Shown here in pieces: positions 8,879 through 18,500 of a DNA stretch of 22,823 nucleotides. Both the position numbers and the translations under genes were made by a program. Position 1 is the stretch's first letter; each line of letters opens with the position of its first letter. The DNA is from Parvularia atlantis (taxonomy: Eukaryota; Opisthokonta; Rotosphaerida): contig CALSCO010001307.1 of NCBI GenBank assembly GCA_943704415.1, positions 1-22,823 of the forward strand, written 5' to 3'. The notes beneath the pieces are model-generated. The model saw nothing but the letters and a program-made list of their open reading frames with translations. It searched no databases and was not told the origin of the DNA.

Positions 8879-9042
8879 GTCAGTGAGCCTGTCCCTGTGT
8901 GGCATGATGTTCGACTGTCGTACGCGCGCGCGCTTGTTGACCTGGTCATACAAAGGCTTCGCAACGCGCACCACAAACAAAGAACGAGCTCAAAGCTCAG
9001 AAAGAACAACTTCAACGAAGAGCGTGTATCGCGGCTCTACGG
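8879..9042. other. Convergent 3' spacer, SAMD9-like / RasGAP
   Basis: 164 bases lie between the stop of the plus-strand SAMD9-like gene and the stop of the minus-strand RasGAP. The spacer has a CG-alternating run (ACGCGCGCGCGC near 8921) and a short inverted repeat GAGCTCAAAGCTC (about 8987-8999). No canonical polyadenylation hexamer was seen on either strand. Confidence 0.4.
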
Positions 9043-12000
9043 TCAGGAGACGTTGCCGCGCCGACCCACGCCGCCCTGCCAGTGTGGAGGTGCGCGCGCC
9101 GGCATCGGCGGCAGCATCTGTGCGACGCGAGCGTGAGCTGGGGGCCGTGCGGGTCGTGCGGCAGCAAGGCGCACCACGGGGTCCTTGGGCGGCGGCGGCG
9201 GCGGCTTGTCGTAGATCAGGTCGCCCGAGGGCGACTTCTTCATCTTGCTCGAGAGCGTCGAGGGAAAAAGCTCGCTCGCGGGCACGGGTGCCGACTGCTG
9301 CACGAGCACGGGGTCGGGCGGAAGCTCCTTATCCGGCGCAGTTGCTCTGTCGTCGTTGTCGTTAGTGGGAGAGCGGCTCTGTGCGCTGCGTGGCGCGGCA
9401 CGCACTTGCTCGCGGGGCCCTCGTGCTCCTCGTCGTCCTCCTCCTCGTCCTCCTCCGGCACAGTCGACTCGGCCAAGCGCGACGGCGTCGAGCGCATCGG
9501 CCGCGACGCCGCGCTCATCGGCGGCGGACCGACCACGCGCGGCGCGCTCGGCTTCTCGCCGGGCGGCGAGGGCGGGTTCATCTGCGAGCGGGCGGCGTCA
9601 AAGCGGTGTGCACATTTGTGCTGCGGACGCACCTCGGCCACGGGCGACGACGACGCCGGCTTGAGCGGCGCGGGCAGCGAGTTGTTGAACGGGATTTTTT
9701 TCTGCTTGCGCCTCAGCAGGTGTGCGCACGGTGCAGTGCAGTAGCGCACCTCGCGGATGCCGCAGTTGCCGACTAGCTGCGACAGCGAGTGGTTGGACTG
9801 CACTGCCGCAACGACGTCCTGCGCTGTGATGTGCTGCGCGCCCGCCTGCTTGGCCGGGAGCACACATAGCTGCAGCGCGTCCTGCGCACACGGCCGTCAG
9901 CCTCACTCGCCGGCGCGGCCGCAAAAAAGCGCGACGCACAAAGCCCACAAAGGCCACCAGCTGCGCTAGCCGTGTGCTGCTTGGCCCGTCAAACGTCAGC
10001 GGCAGCTTGTGCCCGCCGCACACGGCCATGAGCACGCTCTCGATGTCCATCGACTTGCGCGCGAGCTCTTGTGCGTCCTGCGCATGCCCGATCAGCTCGC
10101 GTGCACGCTGCCCTCAGCGCTGTCGTTGCACACCTTGACGAGGTCGGCTGCGGTAATGCCGAGGCTCTTGTGCTTCAGGTCGTGCTTCTCGGAAAAGTAC
10201 GCGAGCGTGACGGGCACGAGGATCTTGGCCGCGGCCTCAACGTCGCTGCGCGCGGGTTGCATGAGCTGGCGAAAACGTGTGCGCAGCGTGATGCAACGCC
10301 ACACCTGATGTGGATCACGTGCTCCTTCAGCAGTGGCGTCGCGGACGGCGGCGGCGGGGCGGGCGCGGCAGGTGCGGCCCCGCTGGCAAGTGTCGGTGGC
10401 GGGGGTGCCTGCGCGCCAAGCAGTAAGCGCATGCGGGCGACAAGGGCCGGCATGCGCGCGCCACCTGCATCGCGATCGTTCTCCGCTGGTACGTCTTGAT
10501 CGCGTCGCGCACGAGCGCCTCCCAGATGACGCCGAGCCATGCCGCGAGCAGCTCGACGCTGTCGCTGGCCACCTCCATCCCGTCCACCGACTTACATCCG
10601 GCCTGGAGGTACTTGAGCATGTCGCCTGTGTGCGCTGTCAGGCTGGTCATGCGCGTGCGCGGTGCTCGTTTGCGTGCCCTTGAAGTCGCTGTCGCTGCTG
10701 CTGCCGCGCCGCACGGGCGCATTGTTGCCAAACACCGAGCGCTCGGGCAGGATGGACCCACGCCGGCTGTTGGTGCGTGCGATGGCGGCTGGCCGGGCGC
10801 GTCAGCTGTACCGCGAAAGCGGGCGGGTGCGCACGAACCGATGGATGGATCCAGGATCGGGCTGTCGCCGGCCTTCTTCGCACGACTGAGCATCTCTGCC
10901 CGCTGCTCCTGCGACAGCTGCGGCATGCTCGCGCTCGCTGCGGCCAGTCACGGGTGAGCGAGCGAGCCGGGCGCTCACACCGCGCGGTGGCAGCAGCACG
11001 CACAAGGCGCGTCGTTGACGTCGACGCTGACGGAGCGCAGCGCGTCGCCGTCCTCCTCGCCCGCGACGTCGTCCTCCTGCATCGCGGTCTCGCTCAGGTC
11101 GCCCGTGGAGCCCGACTTTTTGATGTTGCGCGACATCGTAGCTGCGGCGGCGCGTCAGCCGCAGGGCAGCAACGGCAGCTCAACGTCGCGCATGTACCGG
11201 AGGTGATGGTGGCCGCGGCGATGAGCTTCTTCTTGTTGCCGGTCGAGATCGTCAGGGCCTTGAAGCCCTTGAAGCGCAGCGAGTCCTGCGAGTGCGCGCG
11301 CGCGGCGACAGCCGATCAGCGATCGTGTTCGGCTGCCCGCCGTTCTGCGGCCGCGCCTTCTTCTGCGGCGCAACGGCCGTGCGAAGGCGATCCATGCGGT
11401 CGAGCACGTACTGCCGCGCGCACGCTTGCTGTCAGCCGACGAGTGCAAGCGCACAACTCGCAAGCGCGCGCACCTCGGGCACGGGCTTCTCCTCGATGCG
11501 CGGCATGACCGTCTGCAGGAACGCGTACAAGTGGTTGACGGCGAGCTCCATGTACGACGGGTCGAGCGAGCGGTTGCGACGTCCGTCGTCCTTCGCGGGC
11601 ACCTGTACGCATGCTTAGGACCCGGTTGTGCACGCGCCACATGCTGCGTGCCGCGCACACACCTGCGAGATGAACACGAGAAAGTTCTTCATGTTGGGCA
11701 GCGACGTGCGGATAAAGTCGTTGAACGGGAGCATATACTCCTCGCGGTGGAACGCGCCATTCGCGAGGCTCGTGAGGACCTGCGGGCGGCCGGTGCGTCA
11801 GCGGGGCGCGTGCGGTGTGCGCGAGCGAGCGCCGCGTGCCTTGCCGATGAGCAGGAGCGAGCCCGTCTTGTGCGTCGGCACGGACCCGGGCGGGAAGAGG
11901 GCGTACTTCTCGGGCGCCATAACAGCTGGCGCGACGCTTCAGCCCGCAACAGCATCTCGCGGTGTGCTGGCGCGCACCAGGCACGATGAAGCGTAGGAAC

Positions 12001-13444
12001 ATGAACGCGCTGAGCACCTTGAGCGCCGGCGGCAGCGCCGTCTCGTCGTTCATGCCCGTGAGCGCCTCAGGCCCAAGCGCGTGCTCCACGCTTGTGCGGA
12101 TAAACAGGCACAGGCGCCGGAACGAGAGCGGGATGAGGTCGCGGTGGCTCTGCAGTGCGGCCATGATGCTGTCGCAGCACAGCTGCAGCTGCTTGACGCT
12201 GTGCGCGATCGCCTCGGGGCTGGACTCCTTGGCCGGGTTGACCTCCAGCGCGGCCGGGTCCTGCGTGCGGCGGTGCTGAGCGCGCCGAGCGCCGCCGCCG
12301 CCGCCGCCGCCAGCGCCGCTGCCACAAGGCCGCACGCACCTCCAGGATCGCCTTGAGTGGCGCAGTGAAGGTCGCGCGCAGGAACGCCTCGCCCTCGATC
12401 TGAACAAAGGCCATGAGCATCATCACGGGCATGCTGCGTGCGCGCGCGCGCGTGCGCCGTGAGTGCACGATGTGGCGATGGCACAGCGCGCATGCGGCGC
12501 GCACGCGTTGTCGCGCAGCAGGTTGACGGTCGGCGTGACGCCCTGGCCTGGCCGCATCGCGAGGGTTGTCAGGCACAGGAGCTCGTCGAGTGCGGCACAG
12601 CGGCGCACCGCGCACAGAGTCGAGCTTGAGCTTGATCACGCGCTTGAGGAACTCCTCGGCGCGCTGCTGCGACTGCAGGAGCACGACGATGGCCATGGCC
12701 ACGCTCGACACGTTCTCGGTCGTCGGGCTGAGCTTGATGATCTGCCGGCGTGCATCGCATCAGCCCGCGATCACTGTCACGGATCGCGCCGCCCGCGTGC
12801 AACGCGCGCCGGCCGCACCTCGGACAGCAGCTCGAGGTCGGGCGTGAAGACGAGGTTGAGCATGGTCTGGCGCACGTCCTCCTGCGCGCCGTCCCTCGGG
12901 TGAGCCCCCGAAATAGCCACGAAACGCCGTTGCACGTTGGGGGAAAGGCCCGACAACACCCGTGCGTCCACCTCCCGCACCGAGCACACGGCGCGCGCGC
13001 GGCTCGGGAGGACGACAGCGGCAGCGGTGCACGACATGGGAGCGAGAGGGAGCAGAAAAGAGGCGACGGCGCACGCGCTCAGCAGCGCGCTGTCGGGAAC
13101 GGCGCGACCCTCCGCCCTTTGCCCGCGCCGCATCCGCCGTGCCTCGGCGCGCGCGCACATGTCCCGGCCACACACACGCGCGCGCGCGACCGAGCGCCAG
13201 GCGCGCAGCACGGGGCCGCGTCACGGCCCCACACGGCCCGCACAAACCCGCGAGCGCGTGAAGGACGCGTCCGCACCTTCTTCTTCGGCCGGCCCTTGCG
13301 GTCCAGGCCCGACGGCGGCAGGTGCGCGTCGTCCGTGTGCGCGCGTAGGACGCTCGCGACGATGTCGAGCTGCGCCGCGGGCTGCGCCACCGCCGCGACC
13401 GGCGCCGGCGACGACGCCGCAGAGCTGCTGCTGCTTGTGCTCAT
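9043..13444 (-). CDS. RasGAP-domain protein, about 20 exons, about 955 aa
   Basis: Likely exons (minus): 13277-13444, 12819-12881, 12616-12741, 12505-12542, 12340-12433, 11978-12260, 11840-11925, 11663-11779, 11474-11602, 11410 to about 11357-11375, 11198-11285, 11004-11141, 10835-10937, 10678-10766, 10465-10625, 10319-10408, 10134-10265, 9940-10077, 9406-9881, 9043-9346. The phases close except at the tenth donor, which is unclear. The RasGAP domain spans about residues 85-325: RAEEFLKRVIKLKLDS, the finger segment NLLRDN (Arg129), LPPALKVLSAFMFLRFIVPA, SLLLIGKVLTSLANGAF, EEYMLPFNDFIRTSLPN. It should speed GTP hydrolysis by Ras-type GTPases at membranes. No PH or C2 domain is visible. The C-terminal 550 or so residues hold a Ser-rich linker (RRGSSSDSDFKGD), a helical region of unknown type (DMLKYLQAG to AACKILV-like segments ending at ITAADLVK), an acidic run and a Pro-rich tail. 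Two introns use GC donors. The start could instead be 13037. Confidence 0.85.
10626..10677 (-). other. GC-AG intron in the RasGAP gene (52 bases)
   Basis: On the minus strand the exon ends in GACTTCAAGG and the intron starts GCACGC. It ends CTGACAGCGCACACAG, with a CTGAC branch motif 16 bases from its end. The next exon continues GCGACATGCTCAAG, giving SDFKGDMLKYL. There is no nearby GT that restores the frame: the two closest GT donors give the wrong phase. The alternative is a donor about 80 bases further upstream, which would make an unusually long intron. Confidence 0.7.
11780..11839 (-). other. GC-AG intron inside the RasGAP domain (60 bases)
   Basis: The exon ends ATCGGCAAG and the intron starts GCACGC. 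A CTGACGC branch motif precedes the CCGCAG end. Splicing joins LLLIGK to VLTSLANG, which reproduces the conserved RasGAP stretch corresponding to LIAKVLQNLAN. Reading through meets a stop codon. No GT occurs between that conserved block and the branch motif, so a GC donor is required. Confidence 0.82.
12882..13276 (-). promoter_or_regulatory. Long first intron of RasGAP or alternative promoter with ATG at 13037
   Basis: If exon 13277-13444 belongs to the gene, this 395-base intron is five to eight times longer than any other here. Inside it, a pyrimidine-rich block (CCTCTTTTCTGCTCCCTCT, minus strand) directly precedes an ATG at 13037. Its frame runs without interruption for 52 codons into exon 12819-12881 (MSCTAAAVVLPSRARA...). 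Two readings fit: a 5' exon encoding MSTSSSSSAA...GRPKKK spliced over a long intron, or an internal start, or both as alternative forms. Confidence 0.5.
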
Positions 13445-13640
13445 GGCCCGAAACAGCAGTTCTGATCGGTTGGCATGGAGACACCTGCACGTCACGCCGC
13501 TGCAACTCGTGCTGCGCCTGAACCCCCCGTCCCCCGCCCCACGTCCTGAATACCCTGGCCGCCGCCACGTGCGTCTCTTTCCTTCTTTTTTTTTTTTTGG
13601 GCGGAGGGAAAGGGGGGCCATTTCAGCGCAACAATCGTGC
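13445..13640 (-). promoter_or_regulatory. Spacer, PA2G4 3' end / RasGAP 5' end
   Basis: 196 bases lie between the PA2G4 stop codon and the upstream RasGAP ATG. On the minus strand the stretch begins with the 3' untranslated region, has a run of 12 A residues (about 13588-13599) followed by GAAGGAAAG, and continues into C-rich DNA. No TATA, CCAAT or AATAAA element was recognised. Confidence 0.4.
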
Positions 13641-15401
13641 TTACGCTGTCTCGGCCTCGTCGCCGTCGTCGCCGCCCTCGTCCTCGTCGGCCTTGTCCTC
13701 GCCGGCCGCCGCGGTCTCGCCGGCCTTCTTGGCCTTCTTCTTCTTGGCGGCCTTCTTCTTGTTGGTCGACTGGCTCAGCAGCGCGAGCAGCTCGACGTCC
13801 TCGACCTTGTGCGCCGACTGCACCAGCTCGGCCGCGTACGGCGTCGCCGTGATCTTGGACGGGCCGTTGGGCATGACGAGCACGGTGAACTTGTACTGCG
13901 CGATAAACTCGCCTGTGTGTGCACGCGCGCCGTTTCATTCGGCCAAGGCCGCTGCCGCTGCTGTCTCGGGCCACGCACCGTCCTTCTCGTACAGCACATC
14001 GTAGGGCTGCACGAGGCCGTGCGACGTGCACTCGATGATGCCCATCTTGGCCTTGGTCTCGTCCTCGAGCGCGCGCAGCGAGAACGCAAACGCGCCAAAC
14101 GTCTTCTGGATCTCGCTGTAGATCGCCCGCGCGGTCTTCATCTTGAGCATGTACGAGACCTCTGTCCGCCGGAAGACGGTTGTGCGCGTGTCTTTCTGCT
14201 TGATCTGTCAGGTGGCGCAGCTCGGTCAGCACGCGCGCCCACGTGTGCGCCCACGCAGACGCCGCGCGCCTTGCCCTCGCCCGACGACACAATGATCTCG
14301 ACGTTGTACGCTTCGTACTCCTGGAACTCGATCACCTTGTGGGCGTCCTTCTTCTGGCTCTCGCCCGGGCTGACCGTGAAGAACTTGTCGCCGCCGTCGA
14401 GCACGTTCTGTTTGTTGAGGTAGATGCTGATGCCTGTTTGGCTCAAAGTGAGACGACGCACCTGCGCCCCACGCGCACCCGCGCGCACCCTCGAGAAACT
14501 TGGTCTCATGCGCGGCAAGGACCTTGTTGATCGCGTCGACGACCTCGCTGCTCTGCGTGCATGAGCGCGGGCTGCTGAGCGCGCCGCCGGCCCGTCACGC
14601 CCGCCAGCGCGCCAGCCACCTTCTTGCCCGGCTTCATCAGCCGCAGCGCCGCCTCGCCCGCAAGGTACGCGGCTTGCATCACGTCGGCCTTGCGGCCCGT
14701 CGCGGGCGCGTCCTGCGCGTGGCGCGCGGTGTCAGGCGCTCGCGCGCACGACGCGGTATGGCACGCGCCTTGCTCGCGCCGACGACGAGCGTGTGCGCGC
14801 CCATCGCCGCGTAGCCGTCGATGTGCGTCCCGAGCTCGATCTTGACCAGGTCGCCCGCGCTCAGCGTGGTCTCGGCCTCGGTCGAGAGCGGCGAGAAGTG
14901 GCACGCGCAGTTGTTGATCGAGACGCATGTCGGGAAGGCGATGCCTGCGGGGCCGGCGCCCCCGCGCGTGGTCACGCGCCCGGTTGACACACGACGACGG
15001 CGGCGCCAGCCGAGCCGCACCGCGCTCGACCTTCTCGCCCTCCTTGTTCTTGCGGAACACGCCCGAGGCGCCCTCGCTGATGCACTTGTCGCCGGCCACG
15101 CACAGGTCCAGCACGCGCGCGCCGGCCACGCACGTGTCCGCCACGAGCTTGAGCGCTCCTGGCGCCCTCCTTGGTCAGCACTCGCTCATTGCACGGCGGC
15201 GGCGGCGCGCACGGTTGGTGATCTCGGCCGCCGTCTTGTACTTGGTCACGACGTCCGGGTTCTTGAGCGTCGCATCGACGGGCGCCGGGGCCGCGGCCGC
15301 GCTGGCCGCCGACGCTGCTGCGCTCTGCGCGCGCGCCACAAGCCCGCCGTGAGCGCGACGACGACGGCAGCGCCGCGTCTCTTGCGCCACCACACCGCCA
15401 T
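13641..15401 (-). CDS. PA2G4: PA2G4/EBP1, ribosome-associated MetAP-fold protein (9 exons)
   Basis: Exons (minus): 15396-15401, 15213-15324, 15021-15158, 14769-14944, 14620-14712, 14489-14552, 14261-14433, 13979-14195, 13641-13912, giving 416 codons plus stop (human 394 aa). The phases all close. EBP1 has the type II methionine aminopeptidase 'pita-bread' fold without activity. It binds ribosomes, rRNA and some mRNAs and influences growth. Diagnostic stretches in order: [129 protein letters not shown], then a Lys-rich nucleolar-type tail and an acidic end. Metal-ligand Asp positions read Glu (IELG) and Met/Gly (YAAMGAH), in line with a dead enzyme. The first exon is only ATGGCG. The intron 14713-14768 has a GC donor. 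The last donor-acceptor choice of intron 14196-14260 is ambiguous by a few codons. Confidence 0.95.
14713..14768 (-). other. GC-AG intron in PA2G4 (56 bases)
   Basis: The exon ends GCGAGCAAG, the intron starts GCGCGTGCC and ends in CACGCGCAG, with a CTGAC branch motif about 20 bases before its end. Splicing yields [20 protein letters not shown], exactly as long as the human segment between the same landmarks. An upstream GT (in GTCGTCGGC) would also keep frame but would remove five residues from this conserved stretch. Confidence 0.72.
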
Positions 15402-15432
15402 GTCTTCCGTCTGCGGTGAAATACAATAGCCT

Positions 15433-15438
15433 TTTAAT
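15433..15438 (-). promoter_or_regulatory. ATTAAA polyadenylation-type hexamer downstream of LARP1
   Basis: The minus strand reads CAATTAAAAGG about 75 bases after the LARP1 stop codon and about 32 bases before the PA2G4 ATG. ATTAAA is the commonest variant of the polyadenylation signal. The same A/T patch (TTAAAA) could instead be a TATA-like element for PA2G4. The 111-base spacer must serve both genes. Confidence 0.35.
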
Positions 15439-15512
15439 TGTCAGATGTCGCTTGTATGATTGCGACGATTCGAAAGTCGAGCACAGTTTCTCTTGACACG
15501 TGCGCAGGGACT

Positions 15513-18500
15513 TCACGCGTCGCCCGCGCTGGCCTTGAGCGTCGCGAGGCTCGCGCTCACATCCTCGATCGTCGCGACCTTGGGTGGCTCGCCGGCCGCG
15601 GCGTCGGCCTGCTGCTCGCGCTGCTGCTGCGCCTGCTGGTGCTCGCGTTGCTGCTCGCGCTGCTGCTGCGCCTGCTCGCGCTGCTGCTGCTCGCGCTGCT
15701 GGTGCTGCATGTGCTCGCGCAGGAGCTGCTCGCGGTGCTGCTGGTCCTTCTGCTCACGCCCGGCAGGCGCGCCATCGTCAGTGCGCGGCCGAGGCGCAGC
15801 ACAGGCGCATGGCGTGCCTTCGTGCTCCAGACGATCTTGAAGTCGTCCAGGCTCTTGAAGAGCACGAGCAGCTGCTTGAGGTCCGCCAGCACGTCGATCT
15901 GGTTCTGCGCCTTGTCTGGACGGTAGAACAGATACGCCCAAAACTGACGCGCACGCGTTACGGCGTGCCCGCTGGCGGCGCGGGGGCGCACACCTTCTCG
16001 AGGCCGTAGAGGTGGCCCTCGGCGTAGTCGCTCAGCGTCATCTCCTGGAACTCGCGGAAGATCTCCGGGCGGAACTTGACCTCGAGGCCGTACGAGAAGA
16101 AGCGGAAGACGCACTCGAGGCCGTAGCTGAGAGCGCGCGCGCGCGCGCGGCACTGTCAGCCGCCGCGGTGTCAAACTGGCGCGACGCACCGGTGGCCAAC
16201 CGCTGAGTCCTCGAGCGCGAGCTTCTTGAACTCGAGGTAGATGCGCCGGTTGAAGTGCTCGCGCAGAAAGATGGACCAGAAGCGGAACAGCGTGTTCATC
16301 TCGCGCGACTTGCCGAAACCGAGGCGCTTGCGCTCTGCACGCACAGCCAGTCAGCGGTCAGCGAGAAGGCGGCGCGCGCGCGGGGCCTGCGCACGCACCC
16401 TTGAGCGCGTTCGCGCGGTACTTGTAGTACTTGTGCTGCACAAAGTCGTTCTCCTTGAGCAGGTCGCGCGACGGGTGTTGCAGCGCGCCGAAGGACGACG
16501 ACGGTGTCGAGTCGACCGACGACGGGCCCTTCCACGACGACGACGGCGACGGCGCTGGGCTAACGGTCGGGTCGTACGATCGGCCCTCGGTGTACGCCTT
16601 GGAACTGGTGCGGCGGCGGCGGCGGCGGCGGCGGCGATCGCGCGTGAGCAAGTTCTGCATTGCACAGAACAGAAGTCGACAGCGCACCCGAGCAGCCAGC
16701 CGACGTGGCTCTCTTGCGGCGGGTTCTGGCTGTAGGCCGTCTTCTGCTTGCGCGGGATCTCGAGCTGCGCGTACGTGAGCACCGTTGCCCGCTGCTCATC
16801 GCTCGTGCGCGCGCACCGAGTTGCCCTCGTTCACCTTCGAGCGCTCTTTGGTCACGGGGAAGAAGCGCTTCGCATTGCTGTCGTGCTGGATCTGCCGCTC
16901 CAGTGCGTTCAGCACAGGGGGGCAAACGATCGGCGTGCGAGGCGCACCGACGCCTGCGCGTTGATCTCGGCCGCGGCCGCAGCCGCGCTCGCCGCCGCAG
17001 ACGGCTGGAAGATGCCACCTGTGTAGTGGTCGCCGTTGACCGCCCCGGACACGACGCGTAGCCGTGCATGAGCGCACCAGCCGTGAAGCTACCCGAGAGC
17101 GACAGCGGCGGGACATGCGCCGAGCCGCTCGCGTTCGGCGCCACCCGCGGCGACGCGTTCGGCGTGCTGCGCGCGCGAGTGGTGAGCGCGCCAGTTGCCG
17201 CATGGCCGCGCACACGCACGTCGCCGGGGAGTTGCTGGCCGAGTTGGCGTCCTTGCGGCCGGTGTCGATCGCCTGCTGGCGGAGCTGTTCGAGCGCCTCG
17301 CTGCGGCGCACGATGCGTGTCAGCTTTGCGCGGCACTCGCAGGCGAAGCGACGACCTGACGCTGGCCGGCTTGGGTTCGGTCGTGCTGCCGCTCTTCGCC
17401 TCGCGCGTGAAGCGCTTCTGCAGGCGCTGCTCAAACTCGAGCAGACCCTCATTGATGATAGAGCCGACGTCGTCTGCAACAGGGGTCCGCCGTGCTCAGC
17501 GTACACGCAAAACGGGCGTGCACACGCAGGCGCACCGGCGATGACCGGGCGGCCGTTGGCCGTGCGACCGGACGAGGCGTGGCTCGGGTTCTTTTGCGTA
17601 ACGATGAGCAGCTTGGCCACAAAGTCGTCGTCGACCTCGGACGTGCTGTGCGCACGCTCCGTGAGACTCACCGCCAGACGCATCGTGAGACGCACTCTTC
17701 CGCCAGATGCGCGCCCATCAGCTCGGGCGCGTGCAGCTTCGCGTCATCCAGGTCCTCGTCAAACTTGAAGTCAAAGTCGCCGTCCTCCGCCTGAGCTTCA
17801 CGTTAAGCACCACGAGCGCGACCCAGCGGCGGTCAAGCGCGCCCCGCACCTTGTCGGTCGCCGGCGCGGGCTTGCGCGTCGCCGGGGCTGGGCGGCCGGC
17901 GCTGGAGGCGCTGCTGGCGCTGTTGCGACGCTGTTGTGCACCGCTGTGCCACTCGTTCGCGACCGTCGCCGCGCCCGCCCTGGCATCGCCCGTCGCGCGC
18001 GACAGGCCCTCGTTCACGCCCGCGCCCTTGGCCAGCCCCGGGCCCGTCTTCAGGCCGAGCTTCTTCTCGACCTCGCGCACATCCGTCGCACTCGGCGCCG
18101 GCGCCGGCTTCTCGGCCGAGCCAGCACTCGCACTCGCGCTCGCAGCCTTCAGGTTCGGCATCGGCGGCTGCGCGTGCGTGGGCGCGCGTGTCAGCTCGTG
18201 TGTTGGCGCCGCACAACGGGCCGCCGCGCACTAGTTGCATCAGCCACTTGTCCCAGTCGACGCGCTTGCGGATTCGGTCGCCCGACATCTCGACCTCGGT
18301 GCTGTCCTTTACAGCCTGCGCAAAAAAAAAAAAACCTCAGCAACAGAGTGCGACAACCACCAGCGCACGGGGCACAACGCACATCCTTGATCTGCTCGAC
18401 GTCCGACGTGAGCGCGCGCACGCGGTTGAAATTGGCCAGCACGGCTAGGTGCACGTAGCCCTGCGTGTCCATCTGCGGCAGCCGCAGCGTAAGCTCGACA

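Noticed and set aside
10266-10318. Possible frameshift in RasGAP (HVIHI.. then VWRCITLRTRFRQ)
   Set aside because: A 53-base intron with GT and a TTTTCGCCAG acceptor explains the change of frame and closes the phase. The peptide-like look is weak evidence.
12750-14423. 557-codon open frame on the plus strand
   Set aside because: It lies antisense to PA2G4 and the first RasGAP exons, is Arg/Leu/Ala-rich, and spans their introns. High GC keeps it free of stops by chance.
15590-15740. CTG/GCG-rich repeat considered as a satellite or mobile-element remnant
   Set aside because: It encodes the in-frame Gln/Arg/Glu tail of LARP1 with a proper stop, so it is a coding low-complexity tract.
16892-16947. 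Reading LARP1 through this segment without splicing
   Set aside because: The frame that enters meets a stop, and a 56-base intron restores the LARP1 phase.
16796-17695. 299-codon minus-strand frame read as one continuous protein
   Set aside because: It contains real LARP1 exons joined by translated introns; conserved LARP1 segments switch frame at clear GT...CAG sites.
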